Source of the DNA: Sipunculus nudus | Lineage: Eukaryota; Annelida; Sipuncula; Golfingiida; Sipunculidae | Direction: 5' to 3' | Length of the DNA stretch: 64,000 nucleotides | Assembly (NCBI GenBank): GCA_026874595.1 | Contig: CM049312.1 | Location: forward strand, 27,705,956 to 27,769,955 | In this document: one piece after another, positions 21,747-36,762 of the stretch | How positions within the stretch are numbered: the first letter of the stretch is position 1 | Layout: each line of letters starts with the position of its first letter | The notes under the pieces: generated by a model | Database searches by the model: none | Seen by the model: only the letters and a program-made list of their open reading frames with translations | What the model was told of the DNA's origin: nothing | Program-made: the position numbers and the translations under genes

Positions 21747-22149
21747 GTAAGTATCCGACTAAGAAACAGTAAGGTCACCTTATCATCACTAAGTACCCGA
21801 CCAATAAACAGTAAAGTCACTTTACCATCACTAAGTACCCGACTTAGAAAGAGTAAGGTCATTTTATCATCACTAAGTACTCGACTAAGAAACAGTAAGG
21901 TCGCTTTAATATCACTAAGTATCCGACTAAGAAACAGTAAGGTCACTTTATCATCACTAAGTACCCGACAAAGAAATAGTAAGGTCACTTTATCATCCCT
22001 AAGTACCCGAATAAGAAACAGTAAGGTCACTTTCCCTTCACTCAGTATCCGACTAAGAAACAGTTAGGTTATTTTATCATCACTAAGTACTCGACTAAGA
22101 AACAGTAAGGTCACTTAATCATCACTAGGTACTCGACTTAGAATCAGTA

Positions 22150-23350
22150 AGGTCACTTTATCATCACTAAGTATCCGAATAAGAAATAGAAAGGTCACTC
22201 TATCATCAGTAAGTACTCCACTAAGAAACAGTCAGGACACTCTATCATCACTAAGTACCCGACTAAGAAACAGTAAGGTCACTTTACCATCACTAAGAAT
22301 CCGAATAAGAAACAGTAAGGTCATTTTATCATAACTAAGTACCCGACTAAGAAACAGTAAAGTCACTTAACAACATTAAGTACCCGACTAAGAAAGAGCA
22401 AGGTCATTTTATCATCACTAAGTATTCGACTAAGAAACAGTAAGGTCATTTTATCATCACTAATTAGTCGACTAAGAAACAGTAAGGACACTTTATTATC
22501 ACTAAGTATCCGACTAAGAAAGAGTAAGGTCACTTTATCATCACTAAGTATCCGACTAAGAAATAGTAAGGTCAATTTATCATCACTAAGTACTCGACTA
22601 AGAAAAAGTAAGTTCACTTTAAAATCACTAAGTACTCGACTTAGAATCAGTAAGGTCACTTTATCATCACTAAGTACCAGACTAAGAAACAGTAAGGTCA
22701 CTTTATCATCACTAAGTACCCGACTAAAAGTATCCGATTAAGAAACAATAAGGCAACTTTATCATCACTAAGTACCCGACTTAGAAACAGCAATGCCACT
22801 TTAAAATCACTAAGTACACGACTAAGAAAGAGCAAGGTCATTTTATCATCACTAAGTATCCGAAGAAGAAACAGTAAGGTCATTTTATCATCTCTAATTA
22901 CTCGACAGAGAAACAGTAAGGACACTTTATTATCACTAAGTATCCGACTAAGAAACAGTAGGGTCACTTTATCATCACTAAATAGCCGACTAAGAAACAG
23001 AAAGCTCATTTTGTCATCACTTAGTATCCGAATAAGAAACAGTAAGGTCACTTTATTATCACTAAGTACTCGACTAAGAAAGAGTAAGGTCACTTTATCA
23101 TAACTAAGTACCCGACTAAAAAACAGTAAAGTCACTTATCATCATTAAGTACCCGACTAAGAAAGAGCAAGGTCATTTTATCATCACTAAGTATCCGACT
23201 AAGAAACGGTAAGGTCACTTTATCATCACTAAGTATCCGACTGAGAAATAGTAAGGTCATTTTATCATCACTAAGTAGCCGACTAAGAAATTTTAAGGTC
23301 ACTTTATCATCACTAAGTATTCTACTAAGAATCAGTCAGGTCATTTTATC
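22150..23350. repeat. Higher-order block within the array, also at 24254-25454 (offset 2,104 bp)
   Basis: The order of unit variants is the same in both places, including rare ones: AGAATCCGAATAAG, CTTAACAACATTAAG, TCCGAAGAAGAAAC and GAAATTTTAAGG. A few single-base differences separate them (for example AAACGG near 23215 against AAACAG). Confidence 0.8.
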
Positions 23351-24419
23351 ATCCCTAAGTACCCGAATAAGAAACAGTAAGGTCACTTTCCCTTCACTCA
23401 GTATCCGACTAAGAAACAGTTAGGTTATTTTATCATCACTAAGTACTCGATTAAGAAAGAGTAAGGTCATTTTATAATCACTAAGTATCCGACTAAGAAA
23501 AAGTAAGGTCACTTTATCATCACTAAGTACTCGACTAAGAAACAGTAAGGTCACTTTATCATCATAAAGTACCCGACTAAGAAACAGTAAGGCCAATTTA
23601 TCATCACTAAGTACCCGACTAAGAAAGAGTTAGGTCATTTTATCATCACTAAGTATCCGATTAAGAAACAGTAAGGACATTTTATCATCACTCAGTACTC
23701 GACTAAGAAACAGTAAGGTCACTTTATCATCACTAAGTACTCGACTTAGAATCAGTAGGGTTACTTTATCATCTCTAAGTTCCCGACTTAGAAACAGTAA
23801 GGTCACTTTATCATCACTATGTACCCGACTACGAAACAGTAAGGTCACTTTACCATCACGAAGTACCCGACAAAGAAACAGTAAGTACCCGACTAAGAAA
23901 CAGTAAGGTCATTGTATCATCACTAAGTATCTGACTAAGAAACAGTAAGGTCACTTTACCATCAGTAAGTACCCGATTAAAAGTATCCGACTAAGAAACA
24001 GTAAGGTCACTTTATCATCACTAATTACCCGACCAAGAAACAGTAAGGTAACTTTACCATCACTAAGTATCCGACTAAGAGACAGTAAGGTCACTTTATC
24101 ATTACTAAGTACCCGACTAAGAAACAGTAAGATCACTTTATCATAACTAAGTATCCGACTAAGCAGGTAAGGTCACTTTATCATCACTAAGTACCCGACT
24201 AAGAAACAGTAAGGTCACTTTATCATCACTAAGTATCCGACTAAGAAACAGTAAGGTCACTTTATCATCACTAAGTATCCGACTAAGAAATAGAAAGGTC
24301 ACTTTATCATCAGTAAGTACTCGACTAAGAAACAGTCAGGACACTCTATCATCACTAAGTACCCGACTAAGAAACAGTAAGGTCACTTTACCATCACTAA
24401 GAATCCGAATAAGAAACAG

Positions 24420-27400
24420 TAAGGTCATTTTATCATAACTAAGTACCCGACTAAGAAACAGTAAAGTCACTTAACAACATTAAGTACCCGACTAAGAAAG
24501 AGCAAGGTCATTTTATCATCACTAAGTATTCGACTAAGAAACAGTAAGGTCATTTTATCATCACTAATTACTCGACTAAGAAACAGTAAGGACACTTTAT
24601 TATCACTAAGTATCCGACTAAGAAAGAGTAAGGTCACTTTATCATCACTAAGTATCCGACTAAGAAATAGTAAGGTCACTTTATCATCACTAAGTACTCG
24701 ACTAAGAAACAGTAAGTTCACTTTAAAATCACTAAGTACTCGACTGAGAATCAGTAAGGTCACTTTATCATCACTAAGTACCAGACTAAGAAACAGTAAG
24801 GTCACTTTATCATCACCAAGTACCCGACTAAAAGTATCCGATTAAGAAACAATAAGGCAACTTTATCATCACTAAGTACCCGACTTAGAAACAGCAAGGT
24901 CACTTTAAAATCACTAAGTACACGACTAAGAAAGAGCAAGGTCATTTTATCATCACTAAGTATCCGAAGAAGAAACAGTAAGGTCATTTTATCATCTCTA
25001 ATTACTCGACAGAGAAACAGTAAGGACACTTTATTATCACTAAGTATCCGACTAAGAAACAGTAGGGTCACTTTATCATCACTAAATAGCCGACTAAGAA
25101 ACAGAAAGCTCATTTTGTCATCACTTAGTATCCGAATAAGAAAGAGTAAGGTCACTTTATTATCATTAAGTACTCGACTAAGAAAGAGTAAGGTCACTTT
25201 ATCATAACTAAGTACCCGACTAAAAAACAGTAAAGTCACTTAACATCATTAAGTACCCGACTAAGAAAGAGCAAGGTCATTTTATCATCACTAAGTATCC
25301 GACTAAGAAACAGTAAGGTCACTTTATCATCACTAAGTATCCGACTGAGAAATAGTAAGGTCATTTTATCATCACTAAGTAGCCGACTAAGAAATTTTAA
25401 GGTCACTTTATCATCACTAAGTATCCGACTAAGAATCAGTCAGGTCATTTTATCATCACTAAGTATCTGACTAAGAATCAGTAAGGTCACTCTATCATCA
25501 CTAAGTACCCGACTATAAGTATCCGACTAAGAAACAGTAAGGTCACTTTATCATCACTAATTACCCGACTAAGAAACAGTAAGGTCACTTTACCATCACT
25601 AAGTATCCGACTAAGAAACAGTAAGGTCATTTTTACATCACTAAATACTAGATTAAAAAAGAGTAAGGTCACTTTATCATCATTAATATCCGACTAAGGA
25701 GCAGTAATATCACTTTATTATCACTAAGTACCCGACTTAGAAACAGTAAGGTCACTTTATCATCACTAAGTACCCGACTTAGAAACAGTAAGGTCACTTT
25801 ATCAACACTAAGTACCCGACTAAGAAACAGTAAGGTAACTTTACCATCACTAAGTATCCGACTAAGAAACAGTAAGGTCACTTTATCATCACTAAGTACT
25901 CGACTAAGAAACAGTAAGGTCACTTTATCATCACTAAGTATCCGACTAAGAAATAGTAAGGTCAATTTATCATCAGTAAGTACTCGACTAAGAAACAGTC
26001 AGGTCACTTTATCATCACTAAGTATCCGACAAAGAAACAGTAAGGTAACTTTATCATCACTATGTACCCGACTACGAAACAGTAAGGTCAATTTACCATC
26101 ACTAAGTATCCGAATAAGAAACAGTAAGTACCCGACTAAGAAACAGTAAGGTCATTTTATCATCACTAAGTACTCGACTAAGAAACAGTAAGGTAACTTT
26201 ACCATCACTAAGTATCCGACAAAGAAACAGTGAGGTCACTTTATCATCACTATGTACCCGACTACGAAACAGTAAGGTCAATTTACCATCACTAAGTATC
26301 CGAATAAGAAACAGTAAGTACCCGACTAAGAAACAGTAAGGTCATTTTATCATCACTAAGTAGCCGAATAAGAAACAGTTAGTACCCGACTGAGAAAAAG
26401 TAAGGTCACTTTATCATCACTATGTACCCAACTACGAAACAGTAAGGTCAATTTACCATCACTAAGTATCCGAATAAGAAACAGTAAGTACCCGACTAAG
26501 AAACAGTAAGGTCACTTTACCATCACTAAGTACTCGACTAAGAAACAGAAAGGTCACTTTATCATCACTAAGTACCCGACTAAGAAACAGTAAGATCACT
26601 TTATCATCACTAAGTACTCGACTTAGAATCAGTAAGGTCACTTTACTACCACTTAGTACCCGACTTAGAAACAGTAAGGTCACTTTATCATCACTAAGTA
26701 CCCGACTAAGAAACAGTAAGGTCACTTTACCATCACTAAGTACCCGACAAAGAAACAGTAAGGTCATTTTATCATCACTATGTAACCGACTACGAAACAG
26801 TAAGGTCAATTTACCATCACTAAGTATCCGAATAAGAAACAGTAAGTACCCGACTAAGAAACAGTAAGGTCATTTTATCATCACTATGTATCTGACTAAG
26901 AAACAGTAAGGTCACTTTACCATCAGTAAGTACCCGATTAAAAGTATCCGACTAAGAAAAAGTAAGGTCACTTTATCATCACTAAGTACCCGACTAAGAA
27001 ACAGTAAGGTAACTTTACCATCACTAAGTATCCGACTAGGAAACAGTAAGGTCACTTTATCATCACTAAATACTCGACTAAGAAACAGTAAGGTCACTTT
27101 ATCATCACTATGTACCCGACTACGAAACAGTAAGGTCAATTTACCATCACTAAGTATCCGAATAAGAAACAGTAAGTACCCGACTAAGAAACAGTAAGGT
27201 CATATTATCATCACTAAGTATCTGACTAAGAAACAGTAAGGTCACTTTACCATCAGTAAGTACCCGATTAAAAGTATCCGACTAAGAAAAAGTAAGGTCA
27301 CTTTATCATCACTAAGTACCCGACTAAGAAACAGTAAGGTCACTTTATCATCACTAAGTACTCGACTAAGAAACAGTAAGGTCACTTTATCATCAGTAAG

Positions 27401-30400
27401 TACTCGACTAAGAAACAGTCAGGTCACTCTATCATCACTAGGTACCCGACTTAACTTATCCGACTAAGAAACAGTAAGGTCACTTTATCATCACTAAGTA
27501 CCCGACTAAGAAACAGTAAGGTCACTTTACCATCACTAAGTATCCGACAAAGAAACAAAAAGGTCACTTTATCATCACTATGTACCCGACTACGAAACAG
27601 TAAGGTCAATTTACCATCACTAAGTATCCGAATAAGAAACAGTAAGTACCCGACTAAGAAACAGTAAGGTCATATTATCATCACTAAGTATCTGACTAAG
27701 AAACAGTAAGGTCACTTTACCATCAGTAAGTACCCGATTAAAAGTATCCGACTAAGAAAAAGTAAGGTCACTTTATCATCACTAAGTACCCGACTAAGAA
27801 AGAGTAAGGTCACTTTATCATCACTAAGTACTCGACTAAGAAACAGTAAGGTCATTTAACATCACAAGGTACTCGACTTAGAATCAGTAAGGTCACTTTA
27901 TCATCACTAAGTATCCGACTAAGAAATAGTAAGGTCACTTTATCATCAGTAAGTACTCGACTTAGAAACAGTCAGGTCACTCTATCATCACCAAGTACCC
28001 GACTTAACGTATCCGACTTAGAAACAGTAAGGTCACTTTATCATCATTAAGTACCCGACTAAGAAACAGTAAGGTCACTTTACCATCACTAAGTGTCCGA
28101 ATAAGAAACAGTAAGGTCATTTTATCATCACTAAGTATCCTCCTAAGAAACAGCAAGGTCACTTTATCATCACTAAGTACCCGACTAAGAAACAGTAAGA
28201 TCACTTTATCATCACTAAGTACAAGACTAAGAAACAGTAAGGTCACTTTATCATCACTAAGTCCCCGATTAAGAAACAGTAAGGTCACTTTATCATCACT
28301 AAGTACCCGACTAAAATTATCAGACTAAGAAAAAGTAAGGTCACTTTATCATCACTAAGTACCCGACTAAGAAACAGTAAGGTAACTTTACCATCACTAA
28401 GTATCCGACTAGGAAACAGTAAGGTCACTTTATCATCACTAAATACTCGACTAAGAAACAGTAAGGTCACTTTATCATCACTATGTACCCGACTACGAAA
28501 CAGTAAGGTCAATTTACCATCACTAAGTATCCGAATAAGAAACAGTAAGTACCCGACTAAGAAACAGTAAGGTCATATTATCATCACTAAGTATCTGACT
28601 AAGAAACAGTAAGGTCACTTTACCATCAGTAAGTACCCGATTAAAAGTATCCGACTAAGAAAAAGTAAGGTCACTTTATCATCACTAAGTACCCGACTAA
28701 GAAACAGTAAGGTCACTTTATCATCACTAAGTACTCGACTAAGAAACAGTAAGGTCACTTTATCATCAGTAAGTACTCGACTAAGAAACAGTCAGGTCAC
28801 TCTATCATCACTAGGTACCCGACTTAACTTATCCGACTAAGAAACAGTAAGGTCACTTTATCATCACTAAGTACCCGACTAAGAAACAGTAAGGTCACTT
28901 TACCATCACTAAGTATCCGACAAAGAAACAAAAAGGTCACTTTATCATCACTATGTACCCGACTACGAAACAGTAAGGTCAATTTACCATCACTAAGTAT
29001 CCGAATAAGAAACAGTAAGTACCCGACTAAGAAACAGTAAGGTCATATTATCATCACTAAGTATCTGACTAAGAAACAGTAAGGTCACTTTACCATCAGT
29101 AAGTACCCGATTAAAAGTATCCGACTAAGAAAAAGTAAGGTCACTTTATCATCACTAAGTACCCGACTAAGAAAGAGTAAGGTCACTTTATCATCACTAA
29201 GTACTCGACTAAGAAACAGTAAGGTCATTTAACATCACAAGGTACTCGACTTAGAATCAGTAAGGTCACTTTATCATCACTAAGTATCCGACTAAGAAAT
29301 AGTAAGGTCACTTTATCATCAGTAAGTACTCGACTTAGAAACAGTCAGGTCACTCTATCATCACCAAGTACCCGACTTAACGTATCCGACTAAGAAACAG
29401 TAAGGTCACTTTATCATCATTAAGTACCCGACTAAGAAACAGTAAGGTCACTTTACCATCACTAAGTGTCCGAATAAGAAACAGTAAGGTCATTTTATCA
29501 TCACTAAGTATCCTCCTAAGAAACAGCAAGGTCACTTTATCATCACTAAGTACCCGACTAAGAAACAGTAAGATCACTTTATCATCACTAAGTACAAGAC
29601 TAAGAAACAGTAAGGTCACTTTATCATCACTAAGTCCCCGATTAAGAAACAGTAAGGTCACTTTATCATCACTAAGTACCCGACTAAAATTATCAGACTA
29701 AGAAACAGTAAGGTCACTTAATCATCACTAAGTACCCGACTAAGAAACAGTAAGGTCACTTTATCATCACTAAGTACCCGACTAAGAAACAGTAAGATCA
29801 CTTTATCATCACTAAGTCTCTGATTAAGAAACAGTAAGGTCACTTTATCATCACTAAGTATCCGACTAAGAAACAGTAAGGTCACTTTATCATCACTAAG
29901 TATCCAAATAAGAAACACTAAGGTCATTTGATCATCACTAAGTACCCGACTATAAGTATCCGACTAAGTAACAGTAAGGTCACTTTACTATCACTAAGTA
30001 TCCGACTAAGAAACAGTTAGGTCACTTTACCATCACTTAGTATCCGACTAAGAAACAGTTAGGTCACTTTATCATCACTAAGTACCCGACTAAGAAACAG
30101 TAAGGTCACTTTATCATCACTAAGTAACCGACTAAGAAAGAGCAAGGTCATTTTATCACCTCTAAGTATCCGACGAAGAAACAGTAAGGTCATTTTATCA
30201 TCACTAATTACTCGACAGAGAAACAGTGAGGACACTTTATTATCACTAAGTATCCGACTAAGAAACAGTAGGGTCACTTTATCATCACTAAATAGCCGAC
30301 TAAGAAACAGTAAGGTCATTTTATCATCACTAAGTCCCCGATTAAGAAACAGTAAGGTCACTTTATCATCACTAAGTACCCGACTAAAATTATCAGACTA

Positions 30401-31278
30401 AGAAACAGTAAGGTCACTTAATCATCACTAAGTACCCGACTAAGAAACAGTAAGGTCACTTTATCATCACTAAGTACCCGACTAAGAAACAGTAAGATCA
30501 CTTTATCATCACTAAGTCTCTGATTAAGAAACAGTAAGGTCACTTTATCATCACTAAGTATCCGACTAAGAAACAGTAAGGTCACTTTATCATCACTAAG
30601 TATCCAAATAAGAAACACTAAGGTCATTTGATCATCACTAAGTACCCGACTATAAGTATCCGACTAAGAAACAGTAAGGTCACTTTACTATCACTAAGTA
30701 TCCGACTAAGAAACAGTTAGGTCACTTTACCATCACTTAGTATCCGACTAAGAAATAGTAAGGTCACTTTATCATCACTAAGTACTCGACTAAGAAACAG
30801 TAAGTTCACTTTATTATCACTAAGTACTCGACTTAGAATCAGTAAGGTCACTTTATCAATACTAAGTACCAGACTAAGAAACAGTAAGGTCACTTTATCA
30901 TCACTAAGTACCCGACTAAAAGTATCCGATTAAGAAACAATAAGGCCACTTTATCATCACTAAGTACCCGACTTAGAAACAGCAAGGTCACTTTAAAATC
31001 ACTAAGTACCCGACTAAGAAAGAGCAAGGTCATTTTATCATCACTAAGTATCCGAAGAAGAAACAGTAAGGTCATTTTATCATCACTAATTACTCGACAG
31101 AGAAACAGTAAGGACACTTTATTATCACTAAGTATCCGACTAAGAAACAGTAGGGTCACTTTATCATCACTAAATAGCCGACTAAGAAACAGTAAGGTCA
31201 TTTTATCATCACTAAGTATCCGAATAAGAAACAGTAAGGTCACTTTATTATCACTAAGTACTCGACTAAGAAAGAGTA
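24420..31278. repeat. Higher-order block, first copy of a 6,857-bp duplication
   Basis: Unit-variant order from about 24.42 kb matches that from about 31.28 kb at a constant offset of 6,857 bp up to about 28.3 kb. From there the offset is 5,484 bp. The drop of 1,373 bp is the length of a tandem duplication inside this first copy. Confidence 0.8.
26949..29694. repeat. 1,373-bp tandem duplication inside the array
   Basis: About 26949-28321 and 28322-29694 are successive copies with the same rare units, such as AGTGTCCGAATAAG, TATCCTCCTAAG, GTACAAGACTAAG and GTCCCCGATTAAG. Differences are few: TAGAAAC against AAGAAAC near 28019/29392. Confidence 0.8.
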
Positions 31279-34200
31279 AGGTCACTTTATCATAACTAAG
31301 TACCCGACTAAGAAACAGTAAAGTCACTTAACATCATTAAGTACCCGACTAAGAAAGAGCAAGGTCATTTTATCATCACTAAGTATTCGACTAAGAAACA
31401 GTAAGGTCATTTTATCATCACTAATTACTCGACTAAGAAACAGTAAGGAAACTTTATTATCACTAAGTATCCGACTAAGAAAGAGTAAGGTCACTTTATC
31501 ATCACTAAGTATCCGACTAAGAAATAGTAAGGTCACTTTATCATCACTAAGTACTCGACTAAGAAACAGTAAGTTCACTTTAAAATCACTAAGTACTCGA
31601 CTGAGAATCAGTAAGGTCACTTTATCATCACTAAGTACCAGACTAAGAAACAGTAAGGTCACTTTATCATCACCAAGTACCCGACTAAAAGTATCCGATT
31701 AAGAAACAATAAGGCAACTTTATCATCACTAAGTACCCGACTTAGAAACAGCAAGGTCACTTTAAAATCACTAAGTACACGACTAAGAAAGAGCAAGGTC
31801 ATTTTATCATCACTAAGTATCCGAAGAAGAAACAGTAAGGTCATTTTATCATCTCTAATTACTCGACAGAGAAACAGTAAGGACACTTTATTATCACTAA
31901 GTATCCGACTAAGAAACAGTAGGGTCACTTTATCATCACTAAATAGCCGACTAAGAAACAGAAAGCTCATTTTGTCATCACTTAGTATCCGAATAAGAAA
32001 CAGTAAGGTCACTTTATTATCATTAAGTACTCGACTAAGAAAGAGTAAGGTCACTTTATCATAACTAAGTACCCGACTAAAAAACAGTAAAGTCACTTAA
32101 CATCATTAAGTACCCGACTAAGAAAGAGCAAGGTCATTTTATCATCACTAAGTATCCGACTAAGAAACAGTAAGGTCACTTTATCATCACTAAGTATCCG
32201 ACTGAGAAATAGTAAGGTCATTTTATCATCACTAAGTAGCCGACTAAGAAATTTTAAGGTCACTTTATCATCACTAAGTATCCGACTAAGAATCAGTCAG
32301 GTCATTTTATCATCACTAAGTATCTGACTAAGAATCAGTAAGGTCACTCTATCATCACTAAGTACCCGACTATAAGTATCCGACTAAGAAACAGTAAGGT
32401 CACTTTATCATCACTAATTACCCGACTAAGAAACAGTAAGGTCACTTTACCATCACTAAGTATCCGACTAAGAAACAGTAAGGTCATTTTTACATCACTA
32501 AATACTAGATTAAAAAAGAGTAAGGTCACTTTATCATCATTAATATCCGACTAAGGAGCAGTAATATCACTTTATTATCACTAAGTACCCGACTTAGAAA
32601 CAGTAAGGTCACTTTATCATCACTAAGTACCCGACTTAGAAACAGTAAGGTCACTTTATCAACACTAAGTACCCGACTAAGAAACAGTAAGGTAACTTTA
32701 CCATCACTAAGTATCCGACTAAGAAACAGTAAGGTCACTTTATCATCACTAAGTACTCGACTAAGAAACAGTAAGGTCACTTTATCATCACTAAGTATCC
32801 GATTAAGAAATAGTAAGGTCAATTTATCATCAGTAAGTACTCGACTAAGAAACAGTCAGGTCACTTTATCATCACTAAGTATCCGACAAAGAAACAGTAA
32901 GGTAACTTTATCATCACTATGTACCCGACTACGAAACAGTAAGGTCAATTTACCATCACTAAGTATCCGAATAAGAAACAGTAAGTACCCGACTAAGAAA
33001 CAGTAAGGTCATTTTATCATCACTAAGTACTCGACTAAGAAACAGTAAGGTAACTTTACCATCACTAAGTATCCGACAAAGAAACAGTGAGGTCACTTTA
33101 TCATCACTATGTACCCGACTACGAAACAGTAAGGTCAATTTACCATCACTAAGTATCCGAATAAGAAACAGTAAGTACCCGACTAAGAAACAGTAAGGTC
33201 ATTTTATCATCACTAAGTAGCCGAATAAGAAACAGTTAGTACCCGACTGAGAAAAAGTAAGGTCACTTTATCATCACTATGTACCCAACTACGAAACAGT
33301 AAGGTCAATTTACCATCACTAAGTATCCGAATAAGAAACAGTAAGTACCCGACTAAGAAACAGTAAGGTCACTTTACCATCACTAAGTACTCGACTAAGA
33401 AACAGAAAGGTCACTTTATCATCACTAAGTACCCGACTAAGAAACAGTAAGATCACTTTATCATCACTAAGTACTCGACTTAGAATCAGTAAGGTCACTT
33501 TACTACCACTTAGTACCCGACTTAGAAACAGTAAGGTCACTTTATCATCACTAAGTACCCGACTAAGAAACAGTAAGGTCACTTTACCATCACTAAGTAC
33601 CCGACATAGAAACAGTAAGGTCATTTTATCATCACTATGTAACCGACTACGAAACAGTAAGGTCAATTTACCATCACTAAGTATCCGAATAAGAAACAGT
33701 AAGTACCCGACTAAGAAACAGTAAGGTCATTTTATCATCACTATGTATCTGACTAAGAAACAGTAAGGTCACTTTACCATCAGTAAGTACCCGATTAAAA
33801 GTATCCGACTAAGAAAAAGTAAGGTCACTTTATCATCACTAAGTACCCGACTAAGAAACAGTAAGGTAACTTTACCATCACTAAGTATCCGACTAGGAAA
33901 CAGTAAGGTCACTTTATCATCACTAAATACTCGACTAAGAAACATTAAGGTCACTTTATCATCACTATGTACCCGACTACGAAACAGTAAGGTCAATTTA
34001 CCATCACTAAGTATCCGAATAAGAAACAGTAAGTACCCGACTAAGAAACAGTAAGGTCATATTATCATCACTAAGTATCTGACTAAGAAACAGTAAGGTC
34101 ACTTTACCATCAGTAAGTACCCGATTAAAAGTATCCGACTAAGAAAAAGTAAGGTCACTTTATCATCACTAAGTACCCGACTAAGAAACAGTAAGGTCAC

Positions 34201-36762
34201 TTTATCATCACTAAGTACTCGACTAAGAAACAGTAAGGTCACTTTATCATCAGTAAGTACTCGACTAAGAAACAGTCAGGTCACTCTATCATCACTAGGT
34301 ACCCGACTTAACTTATCCGACTAAGAAACAGTAAGGTCACTTTATCATCACTAAGTACCCGACTAAGAAACAGTAAGGTCACTTTACCATCACTAAGTAT
34401 CCGACAAAGAAACAAAAAGGTCACTTTATCATCACTATGTACCCGACTACGAAACAGTAAGGTCAATTTACCATCACTAAGTATCCGAATAAGAAACAGT
34501 AAGTACCCGACTAAGAAACAGTAAGGTCATATTATCATCACTAAGTATCTGACTAAGAAACAGTAAGGTCACTTTACCATCAGTAAGTACCCGATTAAAA
34601 GTATCCGACTAAGAAAAAGTAAGGTCACTTTATCATCACTAAGTACCCGACTAAGAAAGAGTAAGGTCACTTTATCATCACTAAGTACTCGACTAAGAAA
34701 CAGTAAGGTCATTTAACATCACAAGGTACTCGACTTAGAATCAGTAAGGTCACTTTATCATCACTAAGTATCCGACTAAGAAATAGTAAGGTCACTTTAT
34801 CATCAGTAAGTACTCGACTTAGAAACAGTCAGGTCACTCTATCATCACCAAGTACCCGACTTAACGTATCCGACTAAGAAACAGTAAGGTCACTTTATCA
34901 TCATTAAGTACCCGACTAAGAAACAGTAAGGTCACTTTACCATCACTAAGTGTCCGAATAAGAAACAGTAAGGTCATTTTATCATCACTAAGTATCCTCC
35001 TAAGAAACAGCAAGGTCACTTTATCATCACTAAGTACCCGACTAAGAAACAGTAAGATCACTTTATCATCACTAAGTACAAGACTAAGAAACAGTAAGGT
35101 CACTTTATCATCACTAAGTCCCCGATTAAGAAACAGTAAGGTCACTTTATCATCACTAAGTACCCGACTAAAATTATCAGACTAAGAAACAGTAAGGTCA
35201 CTTAATCATCACTAAGTACCCGACTAAGAAACAGTAAGGTCACTTTATCATCACTAAGTACCCGACTAAGAAACAGTAAGATCACTTTATCATCACTAAG
35301 TCTCTGATTAAGAAACAGTAAGGTCACTTTATCATCACTAAGTATCCGACTAAGAAACAGTAAGGTCACTTTATCATCACTAAGTATCCAAATAAGAAAC
35401 ACTAAGGTCATTTGATCATCACTAAGTACCCGACTATAAGTATCCGACTAAGTAACAGTAAGGTCACTTTACTATCACTAAGTATCCGACTAAGAAACAG
35501 TTAGGTCACTTTACCATCACTTAGTATCCGACTAAGAAACAGTTAGGTCACTTTATCATCACTAAGTACCCGACTAAGAAACAGTAAGGTCACTTTATCA
35601 TCACTAAGTAACCGACTAAGAAAGAGCAAGGTCATTTTATCACCTCTAAGTATCCGACGAAGAAACAGTAAGGTCATTTTATCATCACTAATTACTCGAC
35701 AGAGAAACAGTGAGGACACTTTATTATCACTAAGTATCCGACTAAGAAACAGTAGGGTCACTTTATCATCACTAAATAGCCGACTAAGAAACAGTAAGGT
35801 CATTTTATCATCACTAAGTCCCCGATTAAGAAACAGTAAGGTCACTTTATCATCACTAAGTACCCGACTAAAATTATCAGACTAAGAAACAGTAAGGTCA
35901 CTTAATCATCACTAAGTACCCGACTAAGAAACAGTAAGGTCACTTTATCATCACTAAGTACCCGACTAAGAAACAGTAAGATCACTTTATCATCACTAAG
36001 TCTCTGATTAAGAAACAGTAAGGTCACTTTATCATCACTAAGTATCCGACTAAGAAACAGTAAGGTCACTTTATCATCACTAAGTATCCAAATAAGAAAC
36101 ACTAAGGTCATTTGATCATCACTAAGTACCCGACTATAAGTATCCGACTAAGAAACAGTAAGGTCACTTTACTATCACTAAGTATCCGACTAAGAAACAG
36201 TTAGGTCACTTTACCATCACTTAGTATCCGACTAAGAAATAGTAAGGTCACTTTATCATCACTAAGTACTCGACTAAGAAACAGTAAGTTCACTTTATTA
36301 TCACTAAGTACTCGACTTAGAATCAGTAAGGTCACTTTATCAATACTAAGTACCAGACTAAGAAACAGTAAGGTCACTTTATCATCACTAAGTACCCGAC
36401 TAAAAGTATCCGATTAAGAAACAATAAGGCCACTTTATCATCACTAAGTACCCGACTTAGAAACAGCAAGGTCACTTTAAAATCACTAAGTACCCGACTA
36501 AGAAAGAGCAAGGTCATTTTATCATCACTAAGTATCCGAAGAAGAAACAGTAAGGTCATTTTATCATCACTAATTACTCGACAGAGAAACAGTAAGGACA
36601 CTTTATTATCACTAAGTATCCGACTAAGAAACAGTAGGGTCACTTTATCATCACTAAATAGCCGACTAAGAAACAGTAAGGTCATTTTATCATCACTAAG
36701 TATCCGAATAAGAAACAGTAAGGTCACTTTATTATCACTAAGTACTCGACTAAGAAAGAGTA
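31279..36762. repeat. Higher-order block, second copy of the 6.9-kb duplication (one 1,373-bp copy only)
   Basis: Matches 24.42-31.28 kb but has just one copy of the 1,373-bp sub-block, so it is 5,484 bp long. Either the sub-block doubled in copy 1 after the larger duplication, or one was lost here. Confidence 0.75.

Noticed and set aside
21738-22067. Plus-strand open frame of 109 codons at the array start, and 88-codon frames at 49603-49869 and 61220-61486
   Set aside because: The first crosses the exon 6 donor in a frame different from the GH1 protein. All are KVTLSSLSTRLRNS-type readings of the minisatellite.
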